From Neoarius graeffei (taxonomy: Eukaryota > Chordata > Actinopteri > Siluriformes > Ariidae), in contig NC_083571.1 in assembly GCF_027579695.1 (NCBI RefSeq), positions 45,750,390 to 45,814,389 of the forward strand: a DNA stretch of 64,000 bases, read 5' to 3'. This document shows, piece by piece, positions 10,021 through 22,839 of this stretch (its first letter is position 1; each line of letters starts with the position of its first letter). The notes under the pieces were generated by a model. The model was not told where the DNA came from and searched no databases. It was given only the letters and a program-made list of their open reading frames with translations. The translations under genes and the position numbers were made by a program.

Positions 10021-11398
10021 TTCGTAATTATTCTCCTTCCGGGTTTGCGGTGTTTACAGATCCCAGCGCGCTCGCGGGGCGTGTGTGGGCATGTGAGGAC
10101 ACGCCTCCTCACCAATCAGTGCACAGGGGAGTGTCTGCTCACGCCTCCAGCCTCAGTCGGCTCGCTTTGGCTCGCTTCAGCCCCACTCCAAAACGGTGCG
10201 AGTTTTAGGGGCTAAGCAGGGCTGAAACGAGCTGAGTCGTGCTGGTTTTTGGTAGTCGAAACGCGAGCCGTGTCGGGCTGAAGTGAGCTGAAGCGAGCTG
10301 AAGTGAGCTGAAAAAGGGTAGTGGAAAAGGGCCAATAGACACAGACAACCATTCACACTCACATTCACACCTACGGTCAATTTAGAGTCACCAGTTAACC
10401 TAACCTGCATGTCTTTGGACTGTGGGGGAAACCGGAGCACCCGGAGGAAACCCACGCGGACACGGGGAGAACATGCAAACTCCACACAGAAAGGCCCTCG
10501 CCGGCCCCGGGGCTCGAACCCAGGACCTTCTTGCTGTGAGGCGGCAGCGCTAACCACTACACCACCGTGCCGCCCCAGAATGAGTAATGTGTGTGCAAAA
10601 ATGAACAAATGTATATCCAAAGACTGTTTTATTTCTCAAAATAATACTGTTGAGCCGGAAGCTCTGTTTTTTTCGGTTCTGAAAAAGTCATTTTTCCAAA
10701 TCGTGTAAATCCGTTAAGATTTTTTTTTTTGGGGGGGTGGCTCTCTCACTGTCTCACTCTCATAGGGCCAATGATTTTCTGTGATCGCGGAAAACAGATG
10801 GAAATTACGGAATTTTTATGGTGAAACATTGCTCGCGTGTCAAAATGTAACTGCCGCAGAAGGCTTCCGCCCAAGCAGACATGCCTTCAGTGTTGCCAGA
10901 TATTGCTAACGTTTTCCACCCCAAAATATGTTCAAAACCAGCCAAAAAGCACCTAAACCCGCCCAATCTGGCAACACTGCATGCCTTTCCGGTCAAGTGA
11001 TTGTGATTGGCTTGTGGCACACCTAGCCAGCCAATGAGCTGCTTGTTTACAGATTCGCTCCCCGCGTCGCAACCAGAATGGCGACCGCTTAAAAGAAATG
11101 AATGCTCTGCCAGTGGCGAGTGTGGACGTTGCGTGACTCGCAGAAGATTGTCGCAGGTCGGCAAAAAAACGACTTACTAATAGATATCAAAAAATAAAAG
11201 TAATTTAAGTAAGTTTAAAATGTAATTTAAATAAAAAGTAAAGTATTCATAAATTGAAGTTTGGAAGCGCCTCTGTTTTTGGGCTGAGGAGAAGTTTGAA
11301 AGGGTGTACCGCGATTCTGCCTTCTTGTATCGCGATACGGATCGTGGCTCTGCGTATCGCGATTTCGATTCGCATATTGTTACAGCCCTAATAATTAT

Positions 11399-12132
11399 TG
11401 ATATTGACTGAAATGAAACATTATCATGATTAATTTTTTTAGCTACAGTATATTGCCCAAGCCTAGCTCATACATTTAAAAAAGAAAAGACACGCGCCTT
11501 AAAATACACAAACTTTATTGTTCTAAAAAAATGTTAGTTTTTTTTTTTTCTTAGAACAAATGTAAAGTAGGTCCTGTTTCCTTTTGGTCCAGATCACTGG
11601 GGTGTTTCCTTCAGAAACGGTGGAGTATTCGTGCTTGTGCATTTCCTTGACCAAGTACCTATCACAGGGTAATGACCCCATGTGGATATAAAAAGATTCT
11701 TGTTATCTCACACTCATCTGCTCTCTCATTCTTATCTTGTCAAAGAGTTAAGTAAATGGATTCAAAACTGTTGAGCATGGTGCTCGTATCCTTTCTCTCT
11801 TGCTAACAATTGACGTCTTGTGTTTGATTGGTTACTATTTTCATCCTGGTTATTTCCGTCACCGGAATAGACATGTGGCCTATTGTTTGTCAGAGTATGG
11901 CAGTACGGGCGCTGTAGATGCACGCTAACCTTCTTAATATGTTGCACTTACTTTATCAATCTCTTGTATTTTCAGAGCAGGATGGAAAACTTCCGTGCAG
12001 ACCAGGAAAATACTGCTCAGTATTCATTACCGTCCTGTGATGCTGTGTGAAGTAAGCAGCAGATACGACTGCAGCACTTGGTGGGATGTATTTATTTATT
12101 TATTTAGCTTTTGCCATAGGAAGATCTATATG
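11399..12132. other. Intergenic or intronic stretch with one possible exon
   Basis: No repeat was recognised. A pyrimidine tract and TTTTCAG end at 11,975; the next 76 bases (11,976-12,051) are open in one frame (SVQTRKILLSIHYRPVMLCE at its end) and are followed by GTAAGC. This looks like an internal exon, but the product was not recognised and chance is possible. Confidence 0.3.
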
Positions 12133-12134
12133 TA

Positions 12135-13576
<1,442 letters not shown>

Positions 13577-13647
13577 TATATGTACATACATCATGGCATG
13601 GGAAACCACAACAGCTTGCACCAATTACAGTGGCCCCATTGTACTGA

Positions 13648-13813
13648 ATCTGCATGTCTTTAAACTGTGGGGGAAACCGGAGCACCCGGAGGAAACCCAC
13701 GCGGACAACATGCAAACTCCACACAGAAAGGCCCCTGTCGGCCGTGAGGTTCGAACCCGGAACCTTCTTGCTGTGAGGCGACAGTGCTAACCACTACACC
13801 ACCGTGCCGCCCA
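13648..13813 (-). repeat. DANA/Mermaid-type SINE, 5' part only
   Basis: The tRNA-like head and GGGTTTCCTCCGGGTGCTCC core are present; the 3' half is missing. It abuts family B Tc1 by about 70 bp. Confidence 0.85.
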
Positions 13814-14030
13814 AACGTAAGTAAGCTCCTTCACCACATTGCATTGGCAGGAACAGAAATGGGAAGAAGACTCAGCTGAGTAGCCCTATGGAAGGAGAAC
13901 AGCAAGTGTCTTTGCCAAGAGAACAAAACTGGTTGTGCTCACTGTGTGGCATACTCACTTTCTCCCCTGTCAATCACAGTGATACTAGCCAAACATGGGC
14001 ATCTGTGAGTTCATGTATGTGGAAGAGGAT

Positions 14031-14394
14031 CTCATCTCATCTCGTCTCATTATCTGTAGCCGCTTTATCCTGTTCTACAGGGTCGCAGGCAAGCTGGAGC
14101 CTATCCCAGCTGACTACGGGCGAAAGGCGGGGTACACCCTGGACAAGTCGCCAGGTCATCACAGGGCTGACACATAGACAACCATTCACACCTACGGTCA
14201 ATTTAGAGTCACCAGTTAACCTAACCTGCATGTCTTTGGACTGTGGGGGAAACCGGAGCACCCGGAGGAAACCCACGCGGACACGGGGAGAACATGCAAA
14301 CTCCGCACAGAAAGGCCCTCGCCGGCCCCGGGGCTCGAACCCGGACCTTCTTGCTGTGAGGCGACAGCGCTAACCACTACACCACCATGCCGCC
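14031..14394 (-). repeat. DANA/Mermaid-type SINE with 12-bp target duplication
   Basis: Full-length copy flanked by GTGGAAGAGGAT on both sides (14019-14030, 14395-14406). It is slightly shortened in the GTGTGAATGTGAGTG repeat. Confidence 0.93.
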
Positions 14395-14406
14395 GTGGAA
14401 GAGGAT

Positions 14407-15093
14407 AGTTAGAAAAGTTTCCTCCAAGTGTATTACGCTTCCCTGTGTCACAGCAAGAGAAACTAAAGAGAAAAGATGTGATTGGTTGGCTTTGTGTGTC
14501 TGTGTTAGCCTTCAACCTCTTTCAGTGGTTAAAAGAATTGCCAGGTGACCATGTAGGGAAGAAAATGGAGGGGGGAGATAGTGTCATTGGAAAACAGTGC
14601 CATTTGAAAACATATCGAGCCAACACACTATTCCCACTAAGCTGGTTTTCAGAAACTGCAACATCAGGATGGACGGAGTTACGCAGGATACAGCACGGGC
14701 CACAACAATGCAACCATGCAACCCAGAACAATAAAAACGTATGCTTCTTGTTAGATTGGTGCATGATCATGCTTCCAGGATATCCTGATCTTGCACGTGG
14801 AAGTACTGGACGTACTAAGGCGAAAGTTAATTAGGAAAAGGGTCATTTGACTCCTTACCCGACTGTTCAACGGAAGGAGGTTCAACTTGCATGCCATGCA
14901 AACATTCTTGGTGGAAGACAGTGCCATCTCAATTATGAAATGCAGTCATGATACTGCAAATGGCCACACATCAGCCATATGCACGCTAGGACACTTGGCA
15001 TTTCTTCCAATTGTAGTCGTAAAACTGATTAGGTGAAAGATGTTGGTTGAATGCTCAGTGCCCATCATTCATATTACAAAGGCAGGTGTCAGT
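14407..15093. other. No gene or repeat recognised
   Basis: Moderate GC, no splice-flanked frame, tRNA or terminal repeat was seen. The 129-codon frame at 14,445-14,834 has no recognisable content. Confidence 0.4.
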
Positions 15094-15227
15094 TGCTGTG
15101 TCAGCCCTGTGATGATCTGCCGACTTGTCCAGGGTGTACCCCACCTCTTGCCCGTAGTTAGCTGGGATAGGCTCCAGCTTGCCCACAACCCTGCACAGGA
15201 TAAGCGGTTACGGATAATGGATGGATG
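15094..15227 (+). repeat. SINE 3' fragment, older subfamily
   Basis: Only the TGTCAGCCCTGTGATGAYCTG to GATAAGCGG tail part is present, ending in ATGGATGG rather than ATGAGATGAG, which marks an older subfamily. Confidence 0.8.
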
Positions 15228-15479
15228 GAGGTGTCAGTTGCACATTTTCTCCCTGCAAAAAGGGAAATTGGAATGACAGCAAGACTGGTTGGGCGTGTAG
15301 TGGATGGGTGGGTAATTTTGTTTTTTTTTAATATGCCATGTCAGAACCTGAGGCTATATCATGGCAAGAGTGTTTCTAAAAGGTATTATAGTTAATTCAT
15401 AAATAAATAATTAAAACAAGCAAAATTACATTCATAACTAAATGAGCTGCTTTAAAAATGCATGTGACAGAAATTCTAA

Positions 15480-16600
15480 CGCTTTTTATGGCGGCACCTT
15501 CTTAAAAACATCCTCCAAAGTATTTTGAGAGTGAAACCATTCCCTTATGGCATTTAAACCAGGCCAGCAAAGTAAAATGTGCTTGATTGTCAACGGTGTC
15601 TTACAAAAATGGCATGCTGGTGGTTCTTCACCCTTTAATAAAAGCCATGGGTGAGCCTTGAATGCCCAGTCTGACGCCTGGTATCCACCACATGGTCATG
15701 TCTGGTTTTAATTGAGGATCAAAGTGTCTTACTGATAGCAGGGTTGAGTTCGTGCAATTTGTTTTTGGGACATTTATCCCATCCAGTCTGCCACTTACTT
15801 AAAATATAGGATGCTGGTACAGGTCTGAGGCTGGGATTTTACATTCAGTGACCACCTTAGTGAGAGCTCTTTTGGACACATTACCTGCCTGCTCATTAGA
15901 CCTGCGGGGCCAACATGGCCTGGAATACAAAAAATAATAATAATAATAAGTGGGCAGCACGGTGGTGTAGTGGTTAGTGCTGTCGCCTCACAGCAAGAAG
16001 GTCCGGGTTCGAGCCCCGTGGCCGGCGAGGGCCTTTCTGTGTGGAGTTTGCGTGTTCTCCCCGTGTCCGCGTGGGTTTCCTCCGGGTGCTCCGGTTTCCC
16101 CCACAGTCCAAAGACATGCAGGTTAGGTTAACTGGTGACTCTAAATTGAGCGTAGGTGTGAATGTGAGTGTGAATGGTTGTCTGTGTCTATGTGTCAGCC
16201 CTGTGATGACCTGGAGACTTGTCCAGGGTGTACCCCGCCTTTCGCCCGTAGTCAGCTGGTATAGGCTCCAGCTTGCCTGCGACCCTGTAGAACAGGATAA
16301 AGCAGCTACAGATAATGAGATGAGATGAGACTAATAAGTTTCTGTCTTTGTAAAAGTCCAAGTTTGTCTAAAAGACTGACAATTAAAGGGTGATTGGTCT
16401 TTAAAAAAAAAGAAGTGCCTGAAGCCACGATTCTGAGTCTGTAAAAATTAGTGTTCTGTTGTTTTGTGTTGTCTATATGTTCCAGTAATAACAGCAAAGC
16501 ACAGGCCTCAGCTGTAAAAATTGAACTATGTTCTAAAATGCACAGTCCATGATGATTATGTCCAGTTACTAGAGCTGCAAATACAGTACATATTTATCTA
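15480..16600 (-). pseudogene. LINE RNase H domain, split by a SINE
   Basis: On the minus strand, 16,497-16,333 reads LLLLEHIDNTKQQ and then HPLIVSLLDKLGLLQRQK; left of the SINE it continues FCIPGHVGPAG, then a block with EQAGNVSKRALTKVV. This matches the RNase H end region (…PGHVGIxGNExAD…) of RNase H-bearing LINEs. Several stops and small frame changes are present; it is not functional. Confidence 0.6.
15950..16332 (+). repeat. DANA/Mermaid-type SINE in the LINE RNase H region
   Basis: Full-length plus-strand copy ending in GAGATGAGATGAGA. TAATAA-type sequence on both sides suggests a target duplication. Together with 250 bp of LINE at its left it is shared with 34.66-35.27 kb. Confidence 0.93.
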
Positions 16601-16631
16601 CTTTAGATCAATCAGTGTGTATATAGGTGTT

Positions 16632-16770
16632 TATCTCATCTCATCTCATTATCTCTAGCTGCTTTATCCTGTTCTACAGGGTCGCAGGCAAGCAGGAGCC
16701 TATCCCAGCTGACTACGGGCGAAAGGCGGGGTACACCCTGGACAAGTCGCCAGGTCATTGCAGGGCTAAG
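16632..16770 (-). repeat. SINE, 3' half only
   Basis: Only the tail half (from CAGCCCTG to the ATGAG repeat on the minus strand) is present, consistent with 5' truncation during retroposition. Confidence 0.85.
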
Positions 16771-16858
16771 GTGTTTATATAAAAGCATTAAAAGTAGCAG
16801 CCGAACGCTGCATTTCAGAAAAATTGGCTTTGAAACCACAACAATTCCACTGGATAAT

Positions 16859-17688
16859 GGGCAATTCCATGTAAATGTCAACCTCACCATGCAAAAATAA
16901 AGCAACATGTAATACATCAAAACCACTCCCAGAGATATCACCTAGGCCTGTATTTTACAGATGTGAATAAGTTGAACCAATTTGTCACAATAATTGTTCC
17001 CTTCACCTTAATATGTCAGTCTTTCTTTCTTATAATGTAAAACCCAAGCTAAAATCAACTTTGATCATGTACAATTCTATATTATTGCCACAAGCCACAG
17101 AAATGTATGCTCAAATCCACAAAACAGCAAAACAATAGCCATCCTAAATATTATTTAAGAACTTTGATAGTTTTAGCTGATATTTAGAGAGTTTTTCAAA
17201 GGGTTATGGTGGTTAAATTGCTGATTTTCTAAACATATGCCATGTCTATTTCAGACGCGTCACATCCATAACGGAATTTCGTCACATCCATAACGCTGAC
17301 TTTTCCTTCCGAAACTCTGCATGAAATACAAAATATTTTAAACAAAGATTTTTTAATATTCACCTTGGACCCCTCTATCAAATGGATATCTCCATTTCGA
17401 CATTAGGTTTACAATTTCACAGAGTTTGATAAAAATGTACAGTCACCCAAGAAAAGTGATACTTTTTCTGTCACATCCATAACGCATCTTTTATTGGCAT
17501 TTTCTGGCATGCCCTAGATGTACTATGGGAATTGTTCTTGTTCTATCACTTCTCCAGTATGGTACAGCCTTAAAATATGCAACACCTGTTTAAATACTGG
17601 GAGACAATAAAACATGCACTGGGTCATTTGTTGCCATTTTGAGTTCAAGTGTCACGTCCATAACGCTGGAATTGCTCAAATACGACTA
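16859..17688. mobile_element. Unclassified MITE with four TCACATCCATAACG motifs
   Basis: Left end GGGCAATTCCA and right end TGGAATTGCTC are short inverted repeats. The motif TCAC(A/G)TCCATAACG occurs four times on the plus strand (17,260, 17,282, 17,471, 17,652), clustered towards the right end. Such repeated subterminal motifs often serve as transposase binding sites. No coding frame and no clear target duplication were found. Confidence 0.5.
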
Positions 17689-18742
17689 CGCAACATCAAG
17701 TAGGTAAAACAAGTCACACCCCTTGTTCTTGCATTTGGGGGAGAGGCTTCAACTGCAAGAGGTAATGACTTCTTACATATCTATATCCTTTGGATTTCCA
17801 TTCTTTCGTAATCTATTTTCTTGCCTTTTTTTCAGCTATGGTACCTTGTGTTTTTCTTTTCTTTAGATGACTAATTATGTTTTGCTTGTGGGTTCAGACT
17901 TTGGGTTACTAAGGTCTGACTTGTAGTCTGACTTTGGGTGCTCACAGTCTTGTTTTTAGTTGAGGCTCCTGAACACTTGATATCACTCATTAATTGTGGT
18001 TTATTTTTGATCACAATCTGTCTGACAATCAACAGTGTGCATAACGGGCTTTACAACTGAAGCAGAAGACGGCTGAAAATATTCAAAATCCCTCCACCTC
18101 TTTACATGCATCTGGGTAATTTATCTTTATACATTTGGTTCTTTGAATTTCTTTTTCTTTGATCCAGACGGGACATTGTTTTGATGAAGGTGCATGGTTG
18201 CCAAGACGGTTAGGCCAAGAAAAAATAATTGTTTGTTTCCGGTTACCCGACCGAACATTTAAAAAATGCCCCGACCCTAGACTTTTTTGTTAGATGTTTA
18301 GAAAAAAAATGTATTTTCGCCGACCAACGATAAATTTTGAAAAAAAAAAATCTGCATTACGATTTGCATAATATTGTCGATCTGACAAGTGACTAATTCT
18401 AAAACGCATATATCGGACAAGAAACACTCATTGATTTCTCACGGCCTCAATCTGACGTCATGACCTCTTTCCGGGAAACTCCGGCTTGTGTTGTACACAA
18501 CGCTAGGCATCATGGCGGCCAACGAAGTGTTCTCGATTACCATGATCGGTTGCGACCACACGGAAGATTGTAAGACAATAAGTTCATTTTATAAGTTTTC
18601 AACTGTAAAAGAACTCTACGAACATTATCATCCTCCGCTGGACGAGTCATGCAAACAGTATACACACAGCGCCCAGGCTAACGGCGGTATCGATATCACG
18701 ATGCTCTTTGTATTCATATTAAACATACAAGTTCACAACATA

Positions 18743-19549
18743 GGCCCAATCCCAATTCTAATTTCTACCCCTCCCCCTACCCCTCCCCCTTCCCCTTGGC
18801 CCTTCCCCTTGAAACTGAGCTACAAGGGATAGGGCTTGAAATTCAACCCCTACGTATTGGGATAGCCCTTCAACGATCGCATACGTCATCGCGTACCTCC
18901 GTCAGCGTTTACATTAGCAAAACGCGACCAAATGCGTCATTGGCTGCGACCAGCCGCTACAGTCAGAGCCAGAACCAGAAATCTCTGCTGGCAGGGTGTG
19001 ATTTGTTAACTACACCACTGAATGGGATATCTTTGGCGCTTCGTGCACCACATCCGACAGAATGAGGTGTCAGAACACTCATGTAAACAATAAAAGCGAG
19101 AATAACAGAACAAAACGTACGCAGTCAAGCAACCGAAAACAATACTCACTCCCAAAGCTTTTTAGCAGCAGCTTGGATTTCAGAAATCGCTGCTCATTCT
19201 CAGCTCGAAAGCGAATCAAGCGGCGTGTTTCCTCTGGATAACAACTTAAAACACGTAAATAATGGAGAAAATACATTTATGACAATCTTTCGCCGCGGGA
19301 ACCGCCATCTTTCTGAAATCCGCATGAAATCTCGCTGAAATCCACATGGCATTGTGGGAAATCACTCAAACCCCTTCGTTCGGAGTCAGCTCCAGGAAAA
19401 TCTCCGTTTGGAGGGGTACAGAAGCCCTCCCCCTTCCCCTACCCCTCCGCGTTAACTGGGATTGGGATACCCCTACCCCTTCACGTGAACGCGCAAAATG
19501 GAGGGGAAGGGCCAAGGGGTTGGTCCAAGGGGTGAAATGGGATTCAGCC
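18743..19549. mobile_element. Nested Harbinger-like MITE with CCCCTACCCC-rich ends
   Basis: Ends GGCCCAATCCCAATT and the inverse of GGCTGAATCCCATTTCA are flanked by ATA on both sides (18740-18742, 19550-19552). Both subterminal regions are rich in CCCCTCCCCCT/AGGGGAAGGGG in opposite orientation. It carries a Myb/SANT-like exon remnant on the minus strand. Confidence 0.65.
19160..19232 (-). pseudogene. Myb/SANT-like (trihelix) exon remnant
   Basis: The minus strand reads EETRRLIRFRAENEQRFLKS, then, after a one-base shift in frame, AAAKKLWE directly followed by GTGAGT. The pattern T-R-x-L-I-x-x-R-A-E-N-E-x-x-F…K-x-L-W-E is the trihelix/SANT domain encoded by Harbinger-type transposons, and GTGAGT gives a proper splice donor after LWE. 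It supports Harbinger descent for the surrounding MITE. Confidence 0.5.
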
Positions 19550-20854
19550 ATAGTGTTCCTAATAAAGTTAAGGTTCAACATTTGTAGTTGTTATGTTTAT
19601 AGTTCCTTTAAGCGTCCGAGCACTCCATATTTTATCCATGGGCTCCGAATCCTGTATTCCACAAGCTTCACTGGTTTTCTTAGGCCTGGTTCTGGATGGT
19701 TGAGTCACAGAATGACACTTCCCCACTATGTGCCACTGTTTGTCCCACACCTAAAATTTATTTAAAAAAAAAAACTACCTACCCGGTATTTTGTGTGATA
19801 AAAAAATAAATTAAATAAAATAAAATAAAATAAAAAGACCTACCTACCTACCCTATTTTTTTTCAAGATGTAATAGGAAACAAACAATTATTTTTTCTTG
19901 GCCTTACTACATTTGGATGTTCTTGTACAGCCACGCTCATGTCCTTCCTCTCCACAGTTGCAGGAGACTGGCTTATTTTTACATCCTGCAGAGCTGTGGC
20001 CAAATTTCTGGCAATTAAAACATCTCAGTGGGTTAGGAATGAAAATATCAACAGATACAATCAAATAGCCTACTTGGATTCTTTCTGGTAGTTGGTATGG
20101 TTTTCTTTTTTAAGTTATTCTCTTCACATGTTATACCTTGTTGTTGCAATTCAAGATTCGAGAGAGTCAAGGTATGTTTATCGTCATTGCTTTCTGCACT
20201 TCTGTACAGTCAAGAGTAAAATACAGTTCCTCCTAGCCTAAACAAATGTACATGAATAACTATGAAAAGAATTTGTTACAAATAAGTACTAAAAAGACAC
20301 ACAAGTACTAAAAAAAAAGCAAAAAGCACACAAGTACTAAAAAAAGACCAGCTAGCAATCCTGTCCTAAGTACATGAAGCCCCCCCCCCTTAAAACACAC
20401 ACACACACACACCAACAATTTTAGTTGAGGTTGTTCTTTTGCTACATTAAGGTCCATGGTGTGGTATGTAAAGGACTGCACTAGTAGATGGGGGCATGAG
20501 TGTTCAGAACTCTCACAGCCTGGGAGATAAACCTGTTGAGGAACCTGGATGTCCTGCTACGGATGCTCCTGTACCTTTTTCCTGATGGCAGAAAGGAAAA
20601 CAGTCCGTGGGAAGGGTGGGAGGAGTCCTTGATGATGCTGGAGGCTCTGTGGATGCAATGCTGGTTGAAGATCTCCAGCAGGGTTGGGAAAGGGGCACCA
20701 ATGATCTTCCCTGCTACTCTCACAAGCCTGTTGAGCTGTTTTTGCTCAGATGCTGTGCAAGATCTGAACCAGGCAGTGATGCAGTAGGTCAGAACACTTT
20801 CAATGATACCCCTTTAGAAAGTGGTGAGGGCTGGGATGGGTAGGCTAGCCTGCT

Positions 20855-21377
20855 TCAGCTTCCAGAAGGGGTGCAGGGGATTATTTCCTTGGTCTTGTCA
20901 ACATTCAGGAAGAGGTTGTGTTTGTTGCACCACACTGCCAGTCGTTCCACATCCGTCCTGTCAGCTGTCACAACACTTTTGGTGATGAGACTCACTACTG
21001 TGGTGTCATTAGCAAACCTGATGTGGTTGCTGCTGAGACTGGCTGTCCAGTCATGGGTCAGAAGGGTGAAGAGCAGGGGTCTCAGAACACATCCCTGGGG
21101 TGAACCTGTGCTCACCGAGATGGAGCTTGATGTGTGGCTGCCGACTCTGACAGTCTGCTGCCTCTGTCAGGAAGTCCAGGATCCAGTTGCAAGTGCCAGT
21201 GTCCACCTCCAGTGACCTCGGCATCTCCACCAGTTGCTGTGGGATGATGTTGAAGGCTGAGCCGAAACTGATGAGGAGGAGCCTGGCATAGGCATTACGA
21301 TTTTCCAGATGGGACAGTGCCAGGTGAAGGGTGGTGGTAATTTGCCTCATCTGTGGATTTGTTGGCTCTGTATGCAA
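20855..21377 (-). pseudogene. LINE reverse transcriptase core, inactive
   Basis: Blocks [20 protein letters not shown] (RT motif with SPQG), IRFANDTTVV (degenerate YADD box) and LFLNVDKTKEI (the NxxKTKE motif) come in the order expected of a non-LTR reverse transcriptase. The upstream block [20 protein letters not shown] matches the LDFSSAFNTI motif with changes. Overlapping frames show at least one frame shift between 21,051 and 21,115. Confidence 0.85.
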
Positions 21378-22359
21378 ACTGTGGAAGTTATAAATGTGTG
21401 GGAAGGCAAACCTTGATGTGCTGCATGATCAGACATTCACAGCACTTCATCACTATTTGGAGTGAGAGCCACGGGACTGAAGCCACTCATGCAGGCTGGG
21501 ATGGGTTTCTTTGGCATGGGTATAACTAGTGCTCAAGGCAGGTGGGCACTGATGCTTGGCTGAGGGAAATGTTAAAAATGTCTGTGAAAACAGCCTTCAG
21601 CTGTTCTGCACAATCCCTGAGAACATGACCTGAGATGTTATCTGGCCAGTTGCCTTCCTGGGATTGACATTGGAGAAGGCTCTCTTCACTTTGTCTGGGG
21701 ACAGCTATGGAGTCTGTTCACTGGGTGCTGGTGTCACCCTCAGTGCTATCGTGTTGTTGGAGGCCTCAAAGCATGTGTCAGTGGTTGAGCCTGTCTGGGA
21801 TGGAGGGGTCACTATGGTATGTTTGGGGGTTGGATGTGCCGTCTGTGATGGTTCGGAAGCCTTGCCATAAGCGACATGTGTCCTTGTTGTTCATGAAGTG
21901 GTCATGGAGACTCTGCCCATACTTCCTCTTAGCCTCTCCAATACCCCAGGATAGGTTGCTTTTGGCCAGTCTAAATGCAACAGCATCCCCGGATCTGAAG
22001 GCAGCACTCCAGGCCTTTAGCAGCTCAGTGAAAACTTTCAAGACTCGTGCCAATCAAAAACCCAGACAGCCAGGGTCTTGAAAGTTTTCACTGTAGTCAC
22101 ATCTTGGATACACTTGTTCATGTAGCCCATGACAGACTCCATGTACCCCTCCAAGTCAATGATGTCATACGCGGCAGCCTCCTTGAACACATCCCACTGT
22201 GTGGTTTCAAAACAGTCTTGCAGTGCAGTGATAGCACCTTGTGGCCAGTCTGACTTCCCTAAGAAATGTTTTTTCCTGTTTCATCCTTGGTCTGTATGCA
22301 GGCATTAGTATAACAGTTAGGTGATCAGAGTTGCCCATGTGGGGGAAGGGTGTTGCCTT

Positions 22360-22839
22360 TTACGAGTTCCTAATGTTTGTGTCGATTATGTCCAGAGTGT
22401 TGTTTTCACTTGTTGCAAAGTTCACATGTTGGTGGAATCTTTTTAGTGCAGATTTAAGGCATGCCTGGTTGAAAATCACCTGCAATGATTTACAAAAAAA
22501 AAAAGCATCAGGATGGGCTGTCTGCTGCTCACTGACTGCATTGTAGAGTTCACTCCTAGCCTCCATCACATCAGAGGTAGGTGGTACATAAATAACAGCT
22601 ATCAAGACCGCTTTAGCTCCTGTGGCAAGCAGAATGGGTGGCATTTCACAAGCATGAACTCTACATGTGGGGAAAAGTCCTGAGAAACTACCCGAGGGTC
22701 TTGGCACCATGCTTTGCTCACATATACAGCCAGGCCTCTTCCACATAGCTTTCCAGTTCGCAAAGCTATCCTGTCCACTCTGTGCAGTAATGGCCCCTAC
22801 AGCTGAATTGTGGTGTCCGAAACATTGCCATTTAGCCAT
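22360..22839 (-). pseudogene. LINE endonuclease domain remnant
   Basis: The minus-strand frame contains ITAQSGQDSFANWKAMWKRP, later VLIAVIYVPPTSDV (the core strand of the apurinic-type endonuclease) and TSENNTLDIIDTNI, in the order of L2/Rex-like LINE endonucleases. An A-run at 22,494-22,504 disturbs the GDFN motif region. It nicks target DNA in an active element; this copy is dead. Confidence 0.75.

Larger units (their letters stand above)
9058..10334 (+). mobile_element. PIF/Harbinger-like non-autonomous element
   Basis: Ends are TGCCGCTTTTCCACTAC and the inverse of TGGCCCTTTTCCACTAC, flanked by ATA on each side of the insertion in the SINE. Subterminal tandem GAGCTGAGTC-type units occur at both ends in inverse orientation. 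A short transposase N-terminus remains at 9,892-10,020, and the interior contains a direct duplication (9,381-9,545 and 9,623-9,788). Confidence 0.75.
8915..10576 (-). repeat. DANA/Mermaid-type SINE, split by a Harbinger-like insertion
   Basis: SINE halves lie at 8,915-9,057 and 10,335-10,576 and together make one full copy on the minus strand. The 12-bp target duplication AGAATGAGTAAT flanks the pair (8903-8914, 10577-10588), showing that the SINE went in as one piece before it was split. Confidence 0.92.
8730..11390. mobile_element. hAT-type element holding a SINE that holds a Harbinger-like element
   Basis: Ends are TAGGGCTGTAACGATAC and its inverse (GTTACAGCCCTA). Both sides carry the 8-bp duplication ATAATTAT (8722-8729 and 11391-11398). 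Subterminal repeats of CACGATTCGAT/ATCGCGAT type are in opposite orientation. About 1 kb is the hAT itself; the rest is the nested SINE. No transposase frame was found. Confidence 0.88.
18213..19903. mobile_element. Harbinger-like element with TTA target duplication
   Basis: Ends GGCCAAGAAAAAATAATTG and its near-perfect inverse (29 bp) are flanked by TTA on both sides (18210-18212, 19904-19906). The interior holds a second, unrelated MITE. An open frame from 18,511 (MAANEVFSITMIGCDHTEDC) reads about 75 codons up to the nested MITE, but was not recognised. The right part carries a TAAAATAAAATAAAA stretch. Confidence 0.75.
18090..20130 (-). pseudogene. LINE ORF1 with CCHC zinc knuckles, split by an 18.2-19.9 kb insertion
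   Basis: Minus-strand 20,050-19,910 reads RCFNCQKFGHSSAGC, then CNCGEEGHERGC; beyond the insertion it continues with GNHAPSSKQCPVW, then KEKEIQRTKCIKIN. Repeated C-x2-C-x4-H-x4-C knuckles followed by CPxWxxEKEIQ is typical of ORF1 proteins of RNase H-bearing LINEs, which coat the LINE RNA. The N-terminal RRM-like part is not evident. Confidence 0.65.
15470..20140 (-). mobile_element. Old LINE with zinc-knuckle ORF1 and RNase H, shredded by later insertions
   Basis: Minus-strand pieces appear in the order expected of one element: ORF1 zinc knuckles (20,130-19,910 and 18,210-18,090), then RNase H (16,600-15,480). Endonuclease and reverse transcriptase are missing or unreadable between. An RNase H after the RT suggests the I/Nimb side of the LINE tree. 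Insertions: two SINEs, a MITE at 16.9-17.7 kb and the 18.2-19.9 kb element. That the pieces are one copy is an inference from order and strand. Confidence 0.6.

Noticed and set aside
18511-18832. Frame MAANEVFSITMIGCDHTEDC as a host gene
   Set aside because: It lies inside a TTA-flanked element and runs into a nested MITE; no family recognised.
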